From Chloranthus sessilifolius (taxonomy: Eukaryota; Streptophyta; Magnoliopsida; Chloranthales; Chloranthaceae), in the NCBI GenBank assembly GCA_021018995.1, contig CM037596.1:13467501-13531500 (forward strand): a DNA stretch of 64,000 bases, given 5' to 3'. The translations under genes were made by a program, and so were the position numbers. Positions 54,631-64,000 of the stretch are shown piece after piece (position 1 is the stretch's first letter; each line of letters starts with the position of its first letter). A model generated the notes under the pieces. The model searched no databases. It saw nothing but the letters and a program-made list of their open reading frames with translations, and was not told the origin of the DNA.

Positions 54631-56030
54631 CTTGGATAATGTCATTGACATTCTATGCTTCCTGAGCAGTAACTGCATAGGCTCTTCCTTGTACGACCGG
54701 CTTCCTTGCTTGTATTAGTCTCGACATGGAGGCAGAAGTCGCTCTCTCCTTGTTCATCTCAGAAAAATCTCGAATCATGTGGCCTATCTTTCCACACTTG
54801 TAACAACCTCGCGTACCCAGTCTATAATCTACCGTTTTATAAGACTTGCCATATTTGGCATAAGTCTCATTTGGTGTAGAAGAAGCTGCTCGTGAGAAAC
54901 CCTGAGTAACTGATACTCCGGTGGTGGTAGCAAGGTTCTCATATCTAATAGGTCTCCCAGAAGCAAGCACAGGTACTCTCGGATAATTTTTCTGCTACGT
55001 CGGTCTGATATAATTGGTTTGAAACTACTGCCTCTGCATGGGTGCTCCGAATCGCGACTTTTTGTTCACCGACTCATAGTTTCCCACTTTATTCTGATAT
55101 GTCCTTCCTCTCCCTTGTTGGTCTCTCCTTCAGTATCGATCTTCATTGTCTTCTTCTATTACTAAGGCCTTGCTCATAACCTCTTCATATGTCTTCAATT
55201 CAAAGGCTGCCACCTTTCCCCTGATATCCGACCTCAAACTGCGTTGAAGCCTCTTGGCTTTCATCAAGTCTGTAACCATAAAATCAGGAGCAAAGCGAGC
55301 AAGCCTCATGAACTCAACTCCATATTCCCTTACCGACATCCTTCCCTACTCGAGCTGAAGAAATTTCACTTCCATTTAATTGCGCACTACCTCAGGGAAG
55401 CACTGTTTATTAAATTCGCCCACAAATTCCTCCCATGTCTATGACAATCTTGGGGTTTCCTGAGCTCTAGTCCTCGACACAGACTTCCACCATAGGCCTG
55501 CCTCCCCATCTAACATATATGTCACGCAACAGTCACTTTCATCTTCAGTGCACGTAAGCACACTGAACACCTTCTCCATCTCACTTAGCTAATTCTCTGC
55601 ATCCATTAGCTCTGCTTGGCTTAAAAAACTCAAAGGACGCATCCTTCTAAACTCTGTGAACGCTGAGGGCAATGGTTGTGTAGTACCCACTGGAGGCATA
55701 GGTGGTGGCTGATGCTGGTCATTAGCGTTATGAGCTACCAAGGACGCCATTTGCTGAGCCATGGCATTTGCCATGGTTTCCATGGTGGGCATCATCTTCT
55801 GACACTCTTCTCTTTCCTTATTTATTTCTCTAATCCTTTCTTGTTCTCTTTTATCTCCATCCTGATTTCCCTCTCGGTCTTTGTTCCCCAGACTACTGCC
55901 TCCTGAGGCATCGCTATTCCCCAACGGCACTCTATTTAAAGCTGAGATAAAACTGTCTCTGCTCCGCAAGTTTCTATCATGGCCGCCTCTCAGCCGACCC
56001 TCTCTTTAGAAGACATAATGCTCTGCAACA
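54631..56030 (-). pseudogene. Tekay-2 Gag
   Basis: Minus strand: SFISALNRVPLGNSDASGG, an acidic/basic segment, METMANAMAQQMASLVAH, FTEFRRMRPLSFLSQ, LDGEAGLWWKSVSRTRAQE, VREYGVEFMRLARFAPDF, LKTYEEVMSKAL, and a zinc-knuckle region with CYKCGKIGHMIRDF, where the last Cys is Phe, and an upstream knuckle with Cys changed to Tyr. There are multiple stops. It ends NVNDIIQ at the intron donor. Confidence 0.85.
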
Positions 56031-56107
56031 TGAAACTGCAGTTTCATTAGTAAAAGGTCCTATGATCTGAAAAAAATCAAGACTTATCAGAAATTCTAAA
56101 AGAAATA

Positions 56108-56121
56108 GCTTTGATACCAAC
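56108..56121 (-). other. Primer binding site of Tekay-2
   Basis: Minus strand GTTGGTATCAAAGC next to the LTR, one mismatch from the tRNA-iMet complement. Confidence 0.82.
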
Positions 56122-58524
56122 TGTGACATCCCAAATTTTGACACTCCAAAACCCGTGCTATCAACACGACCCTCAAGCCCGTGCCCCATATTACTACACG
56201 GAATATTTGGTATATCCACATAATTTTAAAGTAAAACATGCACTAAAGCTAATATTAAACTAAATCTCCAGTTCTATAATATAGGCCAAAAATGCGTACC
56301 CAAAAGATAGTTCTAATCTCATGTCACCGCATGAGCAAAAGAACCAACCCGAACCATCAATGACGACACAGCAGTCACCCCGGATGGTTCACCAAAAGAA
56401 GGTCTCACAATTATTACATTATCTCAAAAATAGGGCTAGACATACCAAGCAGTACAATCTCTCTCACAAAACAATCAAAGTACGCAGAGGGTCTTCTAAA
56501 AGAACTCCTCATGAGGGGGCTCAGACTCTTCCCCAGGCATGTACTCAGGATCCTCCGGATCCACGTCTCCCGAAACAACAGCAATAGCTAGCACCGGACC
56601 TGTGATGTATAGTCTAAAGAGTGAGCTACATCATAGCTCAATAGGGAATTAACTGAATGACCATATAAACCTATCTTACTCAAATATATTCCATGACATA
56701 ACAGGACATGATTTATCAATAAAAGACAGCTAGAAAATAGTTTTTAAGTTACTGAAAGCATGAACTGATGTATCTGCTACTCTACACGTGTTAACTCATT
56801 TTCAACTTGTTCACATAAGACAAAGATCGGTCTCAAAACTTAAATCAAATAACTTAAATAATCCTTGAGCACTATAGCATTGAGCCCCGATAGAATACCC
56901 ACCATCGTAATCCAATCAGACTATTTTCCTTCATGTAATACTACCTAAGTCCCTACCTCATAGGCGACTGGACACAAAGCTCACATACATCCAAGGGATG
57001 TCATACTGGCGTACGAATATCCCACCGTACCAGTCACGAATATTCTGCTGAATCAATCGCGAGTATACCGTCGCGTCGGTGAGGTATTCTAGGAACCTTA
57101 AATCAATTGTGCAAAAGTACATATAGTTTTCACCATGTAATCATGCTAAATATAGTAGTTAATGTTTATTCAAATCTCATTCAAACAACTTCACATCACT
57201 TGGATGTTCACGTTTCTCATACATCCCTGGGATGTCACCTATTCATATGCATCGCCTAGATGCCCGCATCACATTTACACCCCTTGGGATGTCACATATT
57301 CATTAACATGCCTATTTCCTTACTTAGTGTTCACCCACACACACACCTTAGTTCCACATGCTTAGCTACTTTTCAAAAACACTAGCATATCTCGATGCTC
57401 TCAACACATGCATACATATTTTCACATCACTACATACATGCTATCATAATCAAAGTATATGTTTAAAATATTCCCTACCTCATGTGCTTTAATCACCATG
57501 CATCAAGGTCCAAGGTGGCTCTACATGCTCTTATCCAAGTGGTTAACCTAAAGTACATCATGTCATGCGCAAAGCATCAATAACGATGCATAAAAGAAGG
57601 GTACAAGGCCCTCCCAAAACTCCAAGGTCCAAAGCAGAACTCACACAAAAATTGTCAAAATCGATTAATCGATCCCAATATCGATTAATCGAAATTTCAA
57701 AATCGATTAATCGATCCCAAAATCAATTAATCAGTTTTTCCAACCTCCACATTTTTCAGCCACTGGGAGTACCCAGTCGATTAATTGATTCCAAATCGAT
57801 TAATCGAAATCAAAAATCGATTAATCAAAATTAAATTCGATTAATCGATTTTGTGTTGCAGTACCCAGATTTGCTTTCTATCCAAAATCGACTAATCGGT
57901 TTTCAAATTGCTTAATCGATTTTGACTGAAAACCAGCCCTTTTCGGGCAGTTCTTCCAGCTTTGTTTTCTCTCAATTTTTTCCACTTCCTATTTCTTTAA
58001 TTCACCATTAATTCAATAAATTCATGCACAAATATTACACACATCATAATTTAATGAAATCTTACCTCAAGTCTCATATATGAGTGATTCAATGGCTTGT
58101 ATCAAGGGTTAGGGTTCTTAGCATTGATTCCACGAATTCACACACGTTGCCTTCGAGATTAACAGCCCACGTATGGCTTCAATCCGCAATTCCACACAAA
58201 ATCCTTAGCATTTACTCCCTCTCCCTTCCTCACTCTCCCTCTCTCTCTTCATAAATCCTTAATCACCTACCAAAATCAAGGATAAATAACTTCTCTTAGC
58301 CTTTAACCCTTTTGACCCAATCCTTCTTTGGTGTAAAATACATACACCCCTAACAGGTGTATATGGCCTTATAAATAGATCCATCACTACATACATGTGC
58401 ACTTTTACCTCAAACCTCATCTAACCTAAGTCATCAAGTTGACTTTCACTCAATCACACGAGTGACCAGACTGGCACGCATCCCGAGGATACTATTCAAA
58501 GTCTAAATTTTCAAGGGTGTTACA
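56122..58524 (-). repeat. Tekay-2 5' LTR (2403 bp)
   Basis: Bounded on the plus strand by TGTGACATCCC and GGGTGTTACA. It is co-linear with the Tekay-1 LTRs, including GTATACCGTCGCGTCGG-type words near 57065 and the palindrome array at 57656..57925. Confidence 0.9.
57656..57925. repeat. TCGATTAATCGA palindrome array in the Tekay-2 LTR
   Basis: About twelve copies or variants, several at 19-21 bp steps. It is a shorter array than in Tekay-1. Confidence 0.88.
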
Positions 58525-59152
58525 TGATCATTTTGTCTGCATTCTCTTATTTGACCATCTGTTCTGAGTTATTTTCTGCAAACCATATTTTATATTTTAG
58601 ATGTAATTTAATTGAGTTTCTTCTATTGAGCTTAGATGGTTAACTCACCCCTGATTTTATATCATAGGTTCTGAGACTAGGGCTCCCGACAGAGTGACTT
58701 CTAGATTATCGGCCGAGGAGGCCGAAATTTGGTTTGAGTAGCTTGGGTATTTAGTTTTGCATTTTGAGATCTATACATGTGTATTTTGGATTATCTGTGT
58801 GCCTGGTGGCCACATTTCTGTATTAATTATTGTAAATGTTTATTTACTGTTTTATACATTCTATAGGAACCATAATTAGGAACCACTGTTTTGAGTGATG
58901 GATGTCCATCACCAGTGGTTCTTCTTGGTTTCTTTTTGAGGATGTATATTCTTTTGATTATATTTATATATATAGTTTTGTTTCCTTTCTTTCTATTTAG
59001 AGCCTTATATGATGACTCGATCTGCTACATTAGTTAGTGTCTGTTCTGATTTATGCTAGATGAGCAGATACTCATTGGTTTGTTCTGGGGATCATCAAGG
59101 TTTGTGATCCTGATGGCACGGGTTTTTGGGTGTAGAAATATGGGCTGTCACT
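58525..59152 (+). repeat. Tekay-3 LTR, right part
   Basis: TGATCATTTTGTCTGCATTC onward matches the reverse complement of about 43770..43690. It ends ATGGGCTGTCACT before the primer site. Together with 47368..49010 it forms one LTR split by Tekay-2. A 30-base inverted repeat GGAACCACTG/CAGTGGTTC lies near 58880..58925. Confidence 0.72.
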
Positions 59153-59167
59153 GTTTGTATCAGAGCC
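59153..59167 (+). other. Primer binding site of Tekay-3
   Basis: TTTGTATCAGAGCC, one change from the tRNA-iMet site, two bases after the LTR end. Confidence 0.8.
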
Positions 59168-59262
59168 TAGGCTTGAGGTCGAACCACGGGGATTATAGGT
59201 TTGATTATTTTTATAATCTATGTACTGATCAATATTATTATTTTCACAATGACAGACTAGTA

Positions 59263-60545
59263 TTATGACCCCACGGTTCAAAGGACGTGGCAGAGGTAGA
59301 GATGGACCGAGAACGGTTCATATGGAAGAAATAGACGAGGGCAGTAGTCATTTACATGGAGCAAGGTTTGCTTCTGCTTCTAATACTATTCCCTTAAGAG
59401 CAGGAAGAGGAGGTGGTGATAAAAGAATGAAGCAAGTGTTGGAAGCTTTGGCTGCCAACGTAGCTCAATAGACGGCTGTGATGAATCAACAAGTAGCGAA
59501 ACCACCTTATCAACCTAGAGGCTTTGTCGAGTTTAGGAGAATGAGACCTCCTAATTTCTCAGGTCAAATAGATCCGATTGAAGTTAAGGGTCGGATAGAA
59601 GAGATGGAGAAAGTCTTTGAGGTGCCTCAATGCACTGATGTTGAGAAGGTGCGTTGGGCAACCTTCAAGCTCGATGGTGAGGCTGGGCCTTGGTGGAAAT
59701 CAGTATCGAGGTACCGTGAACAAGAATTCCCCAATACCCCTTAGACATGGGCTGAATTTGTTAAAACTTTCAACGATAAGTACTTTCCCAAGATTGTGAG
59801 ACATCAGTGGAAGTAAAATTTATAAAGTTAGAACAAGGTGCTATGACAGTGAGTGAGTATGGTGATGAGTTTGATAGGTTATCAAGATTTTCTCTGCAAC
59901 ACGTAGCCACAGAATCGATGCGAGCTCAAAAATTTAAACTTGGCTTGAGGCCCAACCTACAGAAAGAAGTGGCCTTATGGGAGTTGGAGACGTATGCGGG
60001 TGTTATATCTAAGGCTCTCATTTCCGAAGAAGAGAATTAAAAGTAATATATATGGAGAGATAGGCAGAATAAGGAGAGGTCATTTCAGGTACACTCTAAT
60101 GACCCTGATCAGTCAAACAAGAGGACTAGGTTCTCAAGACCTCCTAGATACCCTACTCACTCTAGACCAGCAGTATCTTCAGGGCCGAGCTCTTATCAGA
60201 GGTCAGCGGTACCTATGTCATCCAGACCATTCAGATCTTCTGGATCTTTTCCTAGTGGTGCTTCTATTACACAAAGATCTTCTCGGGTCTTTTCATTTAG
60301 TTCAGCTCCATCATGTGAAAAGTGTGGGAAGTCACACAAAACAAAGGACTGCAGGAGAGATATAGGAGCTTGCTTCAGGTGTAGTAAGATGGGTCACATG
60401 GTTAGAAATTGTCTTGAGGAGAGCAAGGAAAATAAGGAGAAGGTTGGATCGGTATCTACTCAGAGATCTTCTCGACCTATTATTCAAGGTCGAGTATATG
60501 CCATCACAGCAACTGATGCCCTGACATCAAATGGCGTCATTCAAG
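59263..60545 (+). pseudogene. Tekay-3 Gag
   Basis: It starts MTPRFKGRGRGRDGP. Blocks are GFVEFRRMRPPNFSGQ, FKLDGEAGPWWKSVSRY, VSEYGDEFDRLSRFS and LETYAGVISKALISEEE. A Ser/Pro/Arg-rich linker follows, then two zinc knuckles, CEKCGKSHKTKDC and CFRCSKMGHMVRNC. Stops at 59469, 59742 and 60038 and a frameshift near 59810 break it. It ends TSNGVIQ at the intron donor. Confidence 0.86.
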
Positions 60546-60678
60546 GTATCTTTATGCTTTGAGAGTTAAATTGATTCATTGATATTCATATGTTATAGTA
60601 TGTTTTGATGATTTTATACATAGAAATATTGGTGACTGCTGTACAATTAACCTTGTATGTTTAATATACAAATAAAAG
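60546..60678 (+). other. Intron between gag and protease of Tekay-3 (133 bp)
   Basis: GTCATTCAAG|GTATCTTT ... AAATAAAAG|GTACCCTTG. Removal joins CAA G|GT ACC in phase 1, giving IQGTLVI as in the other two elements. Read-through gives IFML and a stop. Confidence 0.78.
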
Positions 60679-61170
60679 GTACCCTTGTCATATGTTGTAA
60701 AGGCAACGAGAGTCAAGTAGATGCTCGAGCATGATAGATCCCGGGTCTAATCATTCATTTATCACTCCGTCATTCCTTGAGAAGTTAGGCATCGTTCCTA
60801 AAACCCTTGATTTTATCACGGATATAGTTTGTCAATCAGTTATAGTGATGATTGTGGATCACGAAATAATGTCAATCAGTTAAATATGACGTGATCCTTG
60901 GAATGGATTGGCTGTCAGCATACCATGCAAGCGTGGATTGTCTTCGAAAGAGTGTGAGCTTCCGACCTCCAAAGAGAAAGTTCTTTCACTTTTGTGGAAT
61001 CAAATCCAAAGTCGCACCGTTCATTTCAGCTATCCGAAAGGAGCGTATGATGAAGAATGGATGTGTTGGATATCTTGCTTATTTGTAAGATCATCAGGAG
61101 AAGAAAAGCGGCATTGTTCTTATCACAGTTGCATGTGAATACCCAGATGTTTTCCCTGAAGAATTACCCG
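60679..61170 (+). pseudogene. Tekay-3 aspartic protease
   Basis: QGTLVICCKGN, then after a one-base frame change MIDPGSNHSFITPSFLEK, and MILGMDWLSAYHASVDC. Further frame changes lie near 60880 and 61085 before [13 protein letters not shown]. Confidence 0.8.
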
Positions 61171-62450
61171 GATTGCCACCTGATTGGGAGATTGAATTCG
61201 CAATCGAGTTAGCACCGAGTAATGAACCGTTGTCAAAGGATCCGTACAGAATGATGCCTATTGAGTTAAAGGAACTGAAGGATCAGCTTCAAGAGCTGTT
61301 GGATAAAGGTTTCATTAAACTGAGTGTCTCCTTGGGGAGCACCTGTATTATTTGTGAAGAATGATAGTTCGATGCGGTTGTGCATCGATTACCGCCAGTT
61401 AAACAAGATGACGATTAAGAATCGTTACTCACTTTCGCGAATTGACGACCTTTTTGAACAGCAAGGCGCAAGGTTCTTCTCAAAGATTGATCTGAGGTCG
61501 GGTTACCATCAACTTAAGATTAAGGTGGATGACATCTCCAAGACCGCGTTCCGCACGAGGTATGGCCATTATGAGTTTTGATTATGCCTTTTGGGCTAAC
61601 GAATGCACCTGCATCCTTTATGAACTTAATGAATCGGGTATTCAAGCCACACCTCGATAAATCAGTGGTGGTTTTTATTGACGATATCCTCATATATTCA
61701 AAAACAAGAGAGGAACACGTATAGTATTTATGAGTTGCTCTTTAAACACTCAAGGACAACTAACTATATGCCAAGCTTAGCAAGTGCGAATTTTAGCTTG
61801 ATCAGGTCAGTTTTTTAGGCCACGTTTCTGAGAAGGGTATAACAATCGATCCTACAAAGATCGAATCTGTAGTGAATTGGGAGCAACCGAAGACGATAAC
61901 AGAAATCTTTAGTTTCTTTGGCTTGGTGGGATACTATAAACGATTTGTAGAAAGGTTCTCTAAACTCTCAGGTCTGCTTACTCAGCTTACAAAGAAGAAT
62001 GTTAAGTTTGATTAGACGGAGCAGTATGAGAAGAGTTTCCAAGAACTTAAGACATGTTTAACTACAGCACCAGTACTAGCTATACCTTCTGGTGGAGAAG
62101 GTTTTGTAATATAAGAAAGTTATCGCTTACGACTCTAGACAACTCAAGGACCACGAGAAGAACTATCTGACCCATGATCTAGAGTTAGCATCTATAATTT
62201 TTGCTTCGAAGATCTGGAGGCACTACTGATATGGTGAGACATTTGATATCTTTATCGATCACAAGAGCCTTAAATACCTATTCACCCAGAAGGACTTGAA
62301 CATGCGACAGTGAAGATGGATGGAGTTCTTAAAAGATTACGATTATTTCATCCAGTATCATCCTGGGAAGGCCAATGTAGTGGCGGATGCTTTGAGTCGA
62401 AAGTCTTCGGCTCAGTTATCGCATCTTATGACGAGAGTGCATCGGTAGCG
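61171..62450 (+). pseudogene. Tekay-3 reverse transcriptase and RNase H
   Basis: [33 protein letters not shown] (frameshifted), [42 protein letters not shown] followed by a frame change, [29 protein letters not shown]. RNase H has [34 protein letters not shown] and [12 protein letters not shown]. The DD pair is kept (FIDD in place of FVDD). There are many stops. Confidence 0.85.
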
Positions 62451-62599
62451 CTTACTTGAGGATATGGCCTTATGTGATACAAGATTCGATGTTAAAGGTA
62501 CAAGAGCTTTGATGGTCACCCTTATTATCAGGCTAATATTATTTGACAATATTCGCAAACTCCAAATGGTTGATGATGAGCTTATGACCATTAGATAAG

Positions 62600-64000
62600 G
62601 AGTGATCAGTGGAACTCGAGCAGATTTCTCCATCAGGGAGGATGATACTTTGTTATTTAGGGATCGATTATGCATACCTACCAGTGTTGAGCTTCGGAAC
62701 ACTATTTTAGAGGAAGCCCATAAATCAATATTCGCTATACATCCTGAGAGTACTAAAATGTATCAAGACTTGAAGAAAAGCTTCTGGTGGAGAGGCTTGA
62801 AGAAGGACGTCGCTGAATACGTGTCCAAATGCTTAGTCTGCCAGCCAGTAAAGGTAGATCGTCAAAATCCGATAGGATTGTTCCAACCATTACCAATACT
62901 TGAGTGAAAATGGGAAGCCATTTCTATGGATTTTATATTAGGATTGCCGAAGACATTGAGAAAACACAATGCCATCTGGGTCATTGTGGATAGACTGACA
63001 AAGTCTATATATTTTCTGCCATATAGCACTACGTATACCGCCAGCAAGCTTGCAGAGTTGTATCTTAAAGAGATAGTTAGATTTCATGATATACCGATCA
63101 GTATTATGTCTGATTGCGATCCGTTTTATACATCACAGTTCTGGCAGAGATTCCAAGAAGGCATGGGGTCTAGACTTGATTTCAACTCAGTGTTTCATCC
63201 TCAAATAGATGAGCAGACTGAAAGAGTGAATCAGATCATGGAGGATATATTGCGTGCATGCATATTAGACTTTCATGGATCATTGGATCAACATTTACCT
63301 CTGATTGAGTTCGAGTACAATAATAGTTATCAGTTCAGTATTGGCATGGCTCCCTACAAAGTTTTTTATGGACGACGATACAGATCTCCATTGAAATGGG
63401 AGGAAGTCGGCGAAAAACTTATTTTGGGACCTGATATCGTGGACAGTACAACTGAGACGGTTCGATTGATCTGCGAGAGATTGAGAGTTGCTCAAAGTTG
63501 CCAGAAAAGTTATGTCGATCTTCATCGAATGCAAGTTGAGTTTCAGGTATACTTGATTGTGTTCAATACTTTAAGATTCCTTGTTTGCTCAATTCGTATA
63601 AAGTTAACACCTGTTTTCAAGTAGGAGACAATGTCTTTGTCAAGATCTTGCCAACCAAGGGGGTGATACGTTTTCGAAAACGTGGAAAGCTAAGTGCATA
63701 TTACATTGGACCTTTTGAAGTGTTGGATCAGGTTGGAGAAGTCGCGTATGGATTGCACTGCCACCACAGCTGGCAAGCATGCATAACGCATTCTATGTTT
63801 CCATGTTGAAGAAATACGTAAAAGACCTAACCCACGTCTTGGATTTTCAACCGATCAAACTTCAAGAGGATCTGACTCTGATAGAGGAGCCTATACAGAT
63901 TCTGGATCATAAGGAGCAGGTTACAGACGAAGATTCCACTTGTGCTAGTAAAGTGACGGAATCATTCCTCTGCAAAGGCTACTTGGGAGCGTGAAGCAAA
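62600..64000 (+). pseudogene. Tekay-3 integrase and start of chromodomain
   Basis: SGTRADFSIREDDTLLFRDR, H2C2 zinc domain (HKSIFAIHPESTKMYQDLKK to CLVCQPVK), SMDFILGLPKTLRKHNAIW, VDRLTKSIYFLPYSTTY, SDCDPFYTSQFWQRFQEGM, FHPQIDEQTERVNQIMEDIL, YNNSYQFSIGMAPYKVFYGR, then a 74-base insertion at 63547..63620, VGDNVFVKILPTKGVIRFRK, HNAFYVSMLKKYVKD, and a frame-shifted chromodomain start (TKIPLVLVK) at the window edge. The insertion starts with GT and ends near AG, but its removal as a GT-AG intron does not restore the frame cleanly. Confidence 0.85.

Larger units (their letters stand above)
49011..58524 (-). mobile_element. Tekay-2: Ty3/gypsy chromovirus inserted in the Tekay-3 LTR, 3' end deleted
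   Basis: Minus strand. In element order: 5' LTR (56122..58524), primer site, gag, gag-pro intron, protease, RT-RNase H, integrase with chromodomain, TCGATTAATCGA array and extra ORF, which is cut at 49011. The 3' LTR is absent. It is co-linear with Tekay-1 but clearly diverged, with many stops, so it is older. Confidence 0.9.
59153..64000 (+). mobile_element. Tekay-3: plus-strand Ty3/gypsy chromovirus, internal region, runs off the window
   Basis: Primer site, gag with two zinc knuckles, intron, protease, RT, RNase H, integrase and start of a chromodomain all follow in order. The element continues past 64000, so its extra ORF and 3' LTR are outside. Because a polypurine tract precedes 47368, the shared LTR also served an upstream copy (45723..47367), as in tandem elements sharing one LTR. 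Confidence 0.88.

Noticed and set aside
63547-63620. Second intron in Tekay-3 integrase
   Set aside because: It has GT at the start and AG near the end, but removal does not restore the frame, and Tekay-1 and Tekay-2 lack it. It is treated as an insertion.

Overview
This window looks like nuclear DNA of a flowering plant. It has AT-rich intergenic sequence, nested LTR retrotransposons of plant Ty3/gypsy (Tekay/Del chromovirus type) and Ty1/copia families, tRNA-iMet primer sites, LINE and SINE debris, and plant housekeeping-gene fragments with intact intron borders. The species cannot be named from the sequence. Only one ordinary host gene looks intact: a small type-2 non-specific lipid-transfer protein at 2171..2446. 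Three host-gene relics are also recognisable: proteasome beta-7 (PBB) exon 1 at 23224, cytosolic fructose-1,6-bisphosphatase exons at 27611..28595, and one trichome-birefringence-like (TBL) exon at 39664.

Layout. 1..3.9 kb holds intergenic repeats and the lipid-transfer gene. 3.9..22.1 kb is a minus-strand copia element (Copia-1) split by a 13.0-kb minus-strand Tekay element (Tekay-1, 4396..17436), with a 5-bp target duplication AAGAG. 22.1..29.0 kb is gene-relic and LINE territory. 28990..38381 is a complete 9.4-kb plus-strand copia element (Copia-2, SIRE-like) with 5-bp target duplication. 38.4..42.9 kb holds a SINE, a LINE tail, the TBL relic and a probable LTR remnant. 42.9..49.0 kb is a scrambled Tekay region with inverted LTR pieces and a micro-inversion. 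49.0..58.5 kb is a minus-strand Tekay-2 sitting inside the LTR of a plus-strand Tekay-3, whose gag-pol runs off the window end.

The most interesting signal is an architecture shared by unrelated elements. Tekay-1, Tekay-2, the degraded plus-strand Tekay relic at 46.3 kb and Copia-2 all carry an extra ORF between pol and the 3' LTR. I judge it to be the 'putative plant transposon protein' family. In Tekay-1, Tekay-2 and Copia-2 a cluster of short perfect palindromes lies just upstream of that ORF, and the same palindrome recurs in the element's own LTR. The palindrome differs by element: TCGATTAATCGA in Tekay-1/2, ACGGACGTCCGT in Copia-2, TTTGATCGATCAAA in the LTRs of the Tekay-3 lineage, and TCAATCGATTGA in an LTR-like remnant at 40.8 kb. 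Spacing, however, is kept at about 19-22 bp (two helical turns). This looks like an element-specific protein-DNA recognition system, possibly an anti-silencing or transcriptional control module. The function is inference.

A second shared feature is a GT-AG, phase-1 intron of 133-161 bp at exactly the same place, between gag and protease, in all three Tekay gag-pol copies. Unspliced RNA would stop just after Gag, and spliced RNA would make Gag-Pol. All elements here carry stops or frameshifts, so none looks autonomous as sequenced.
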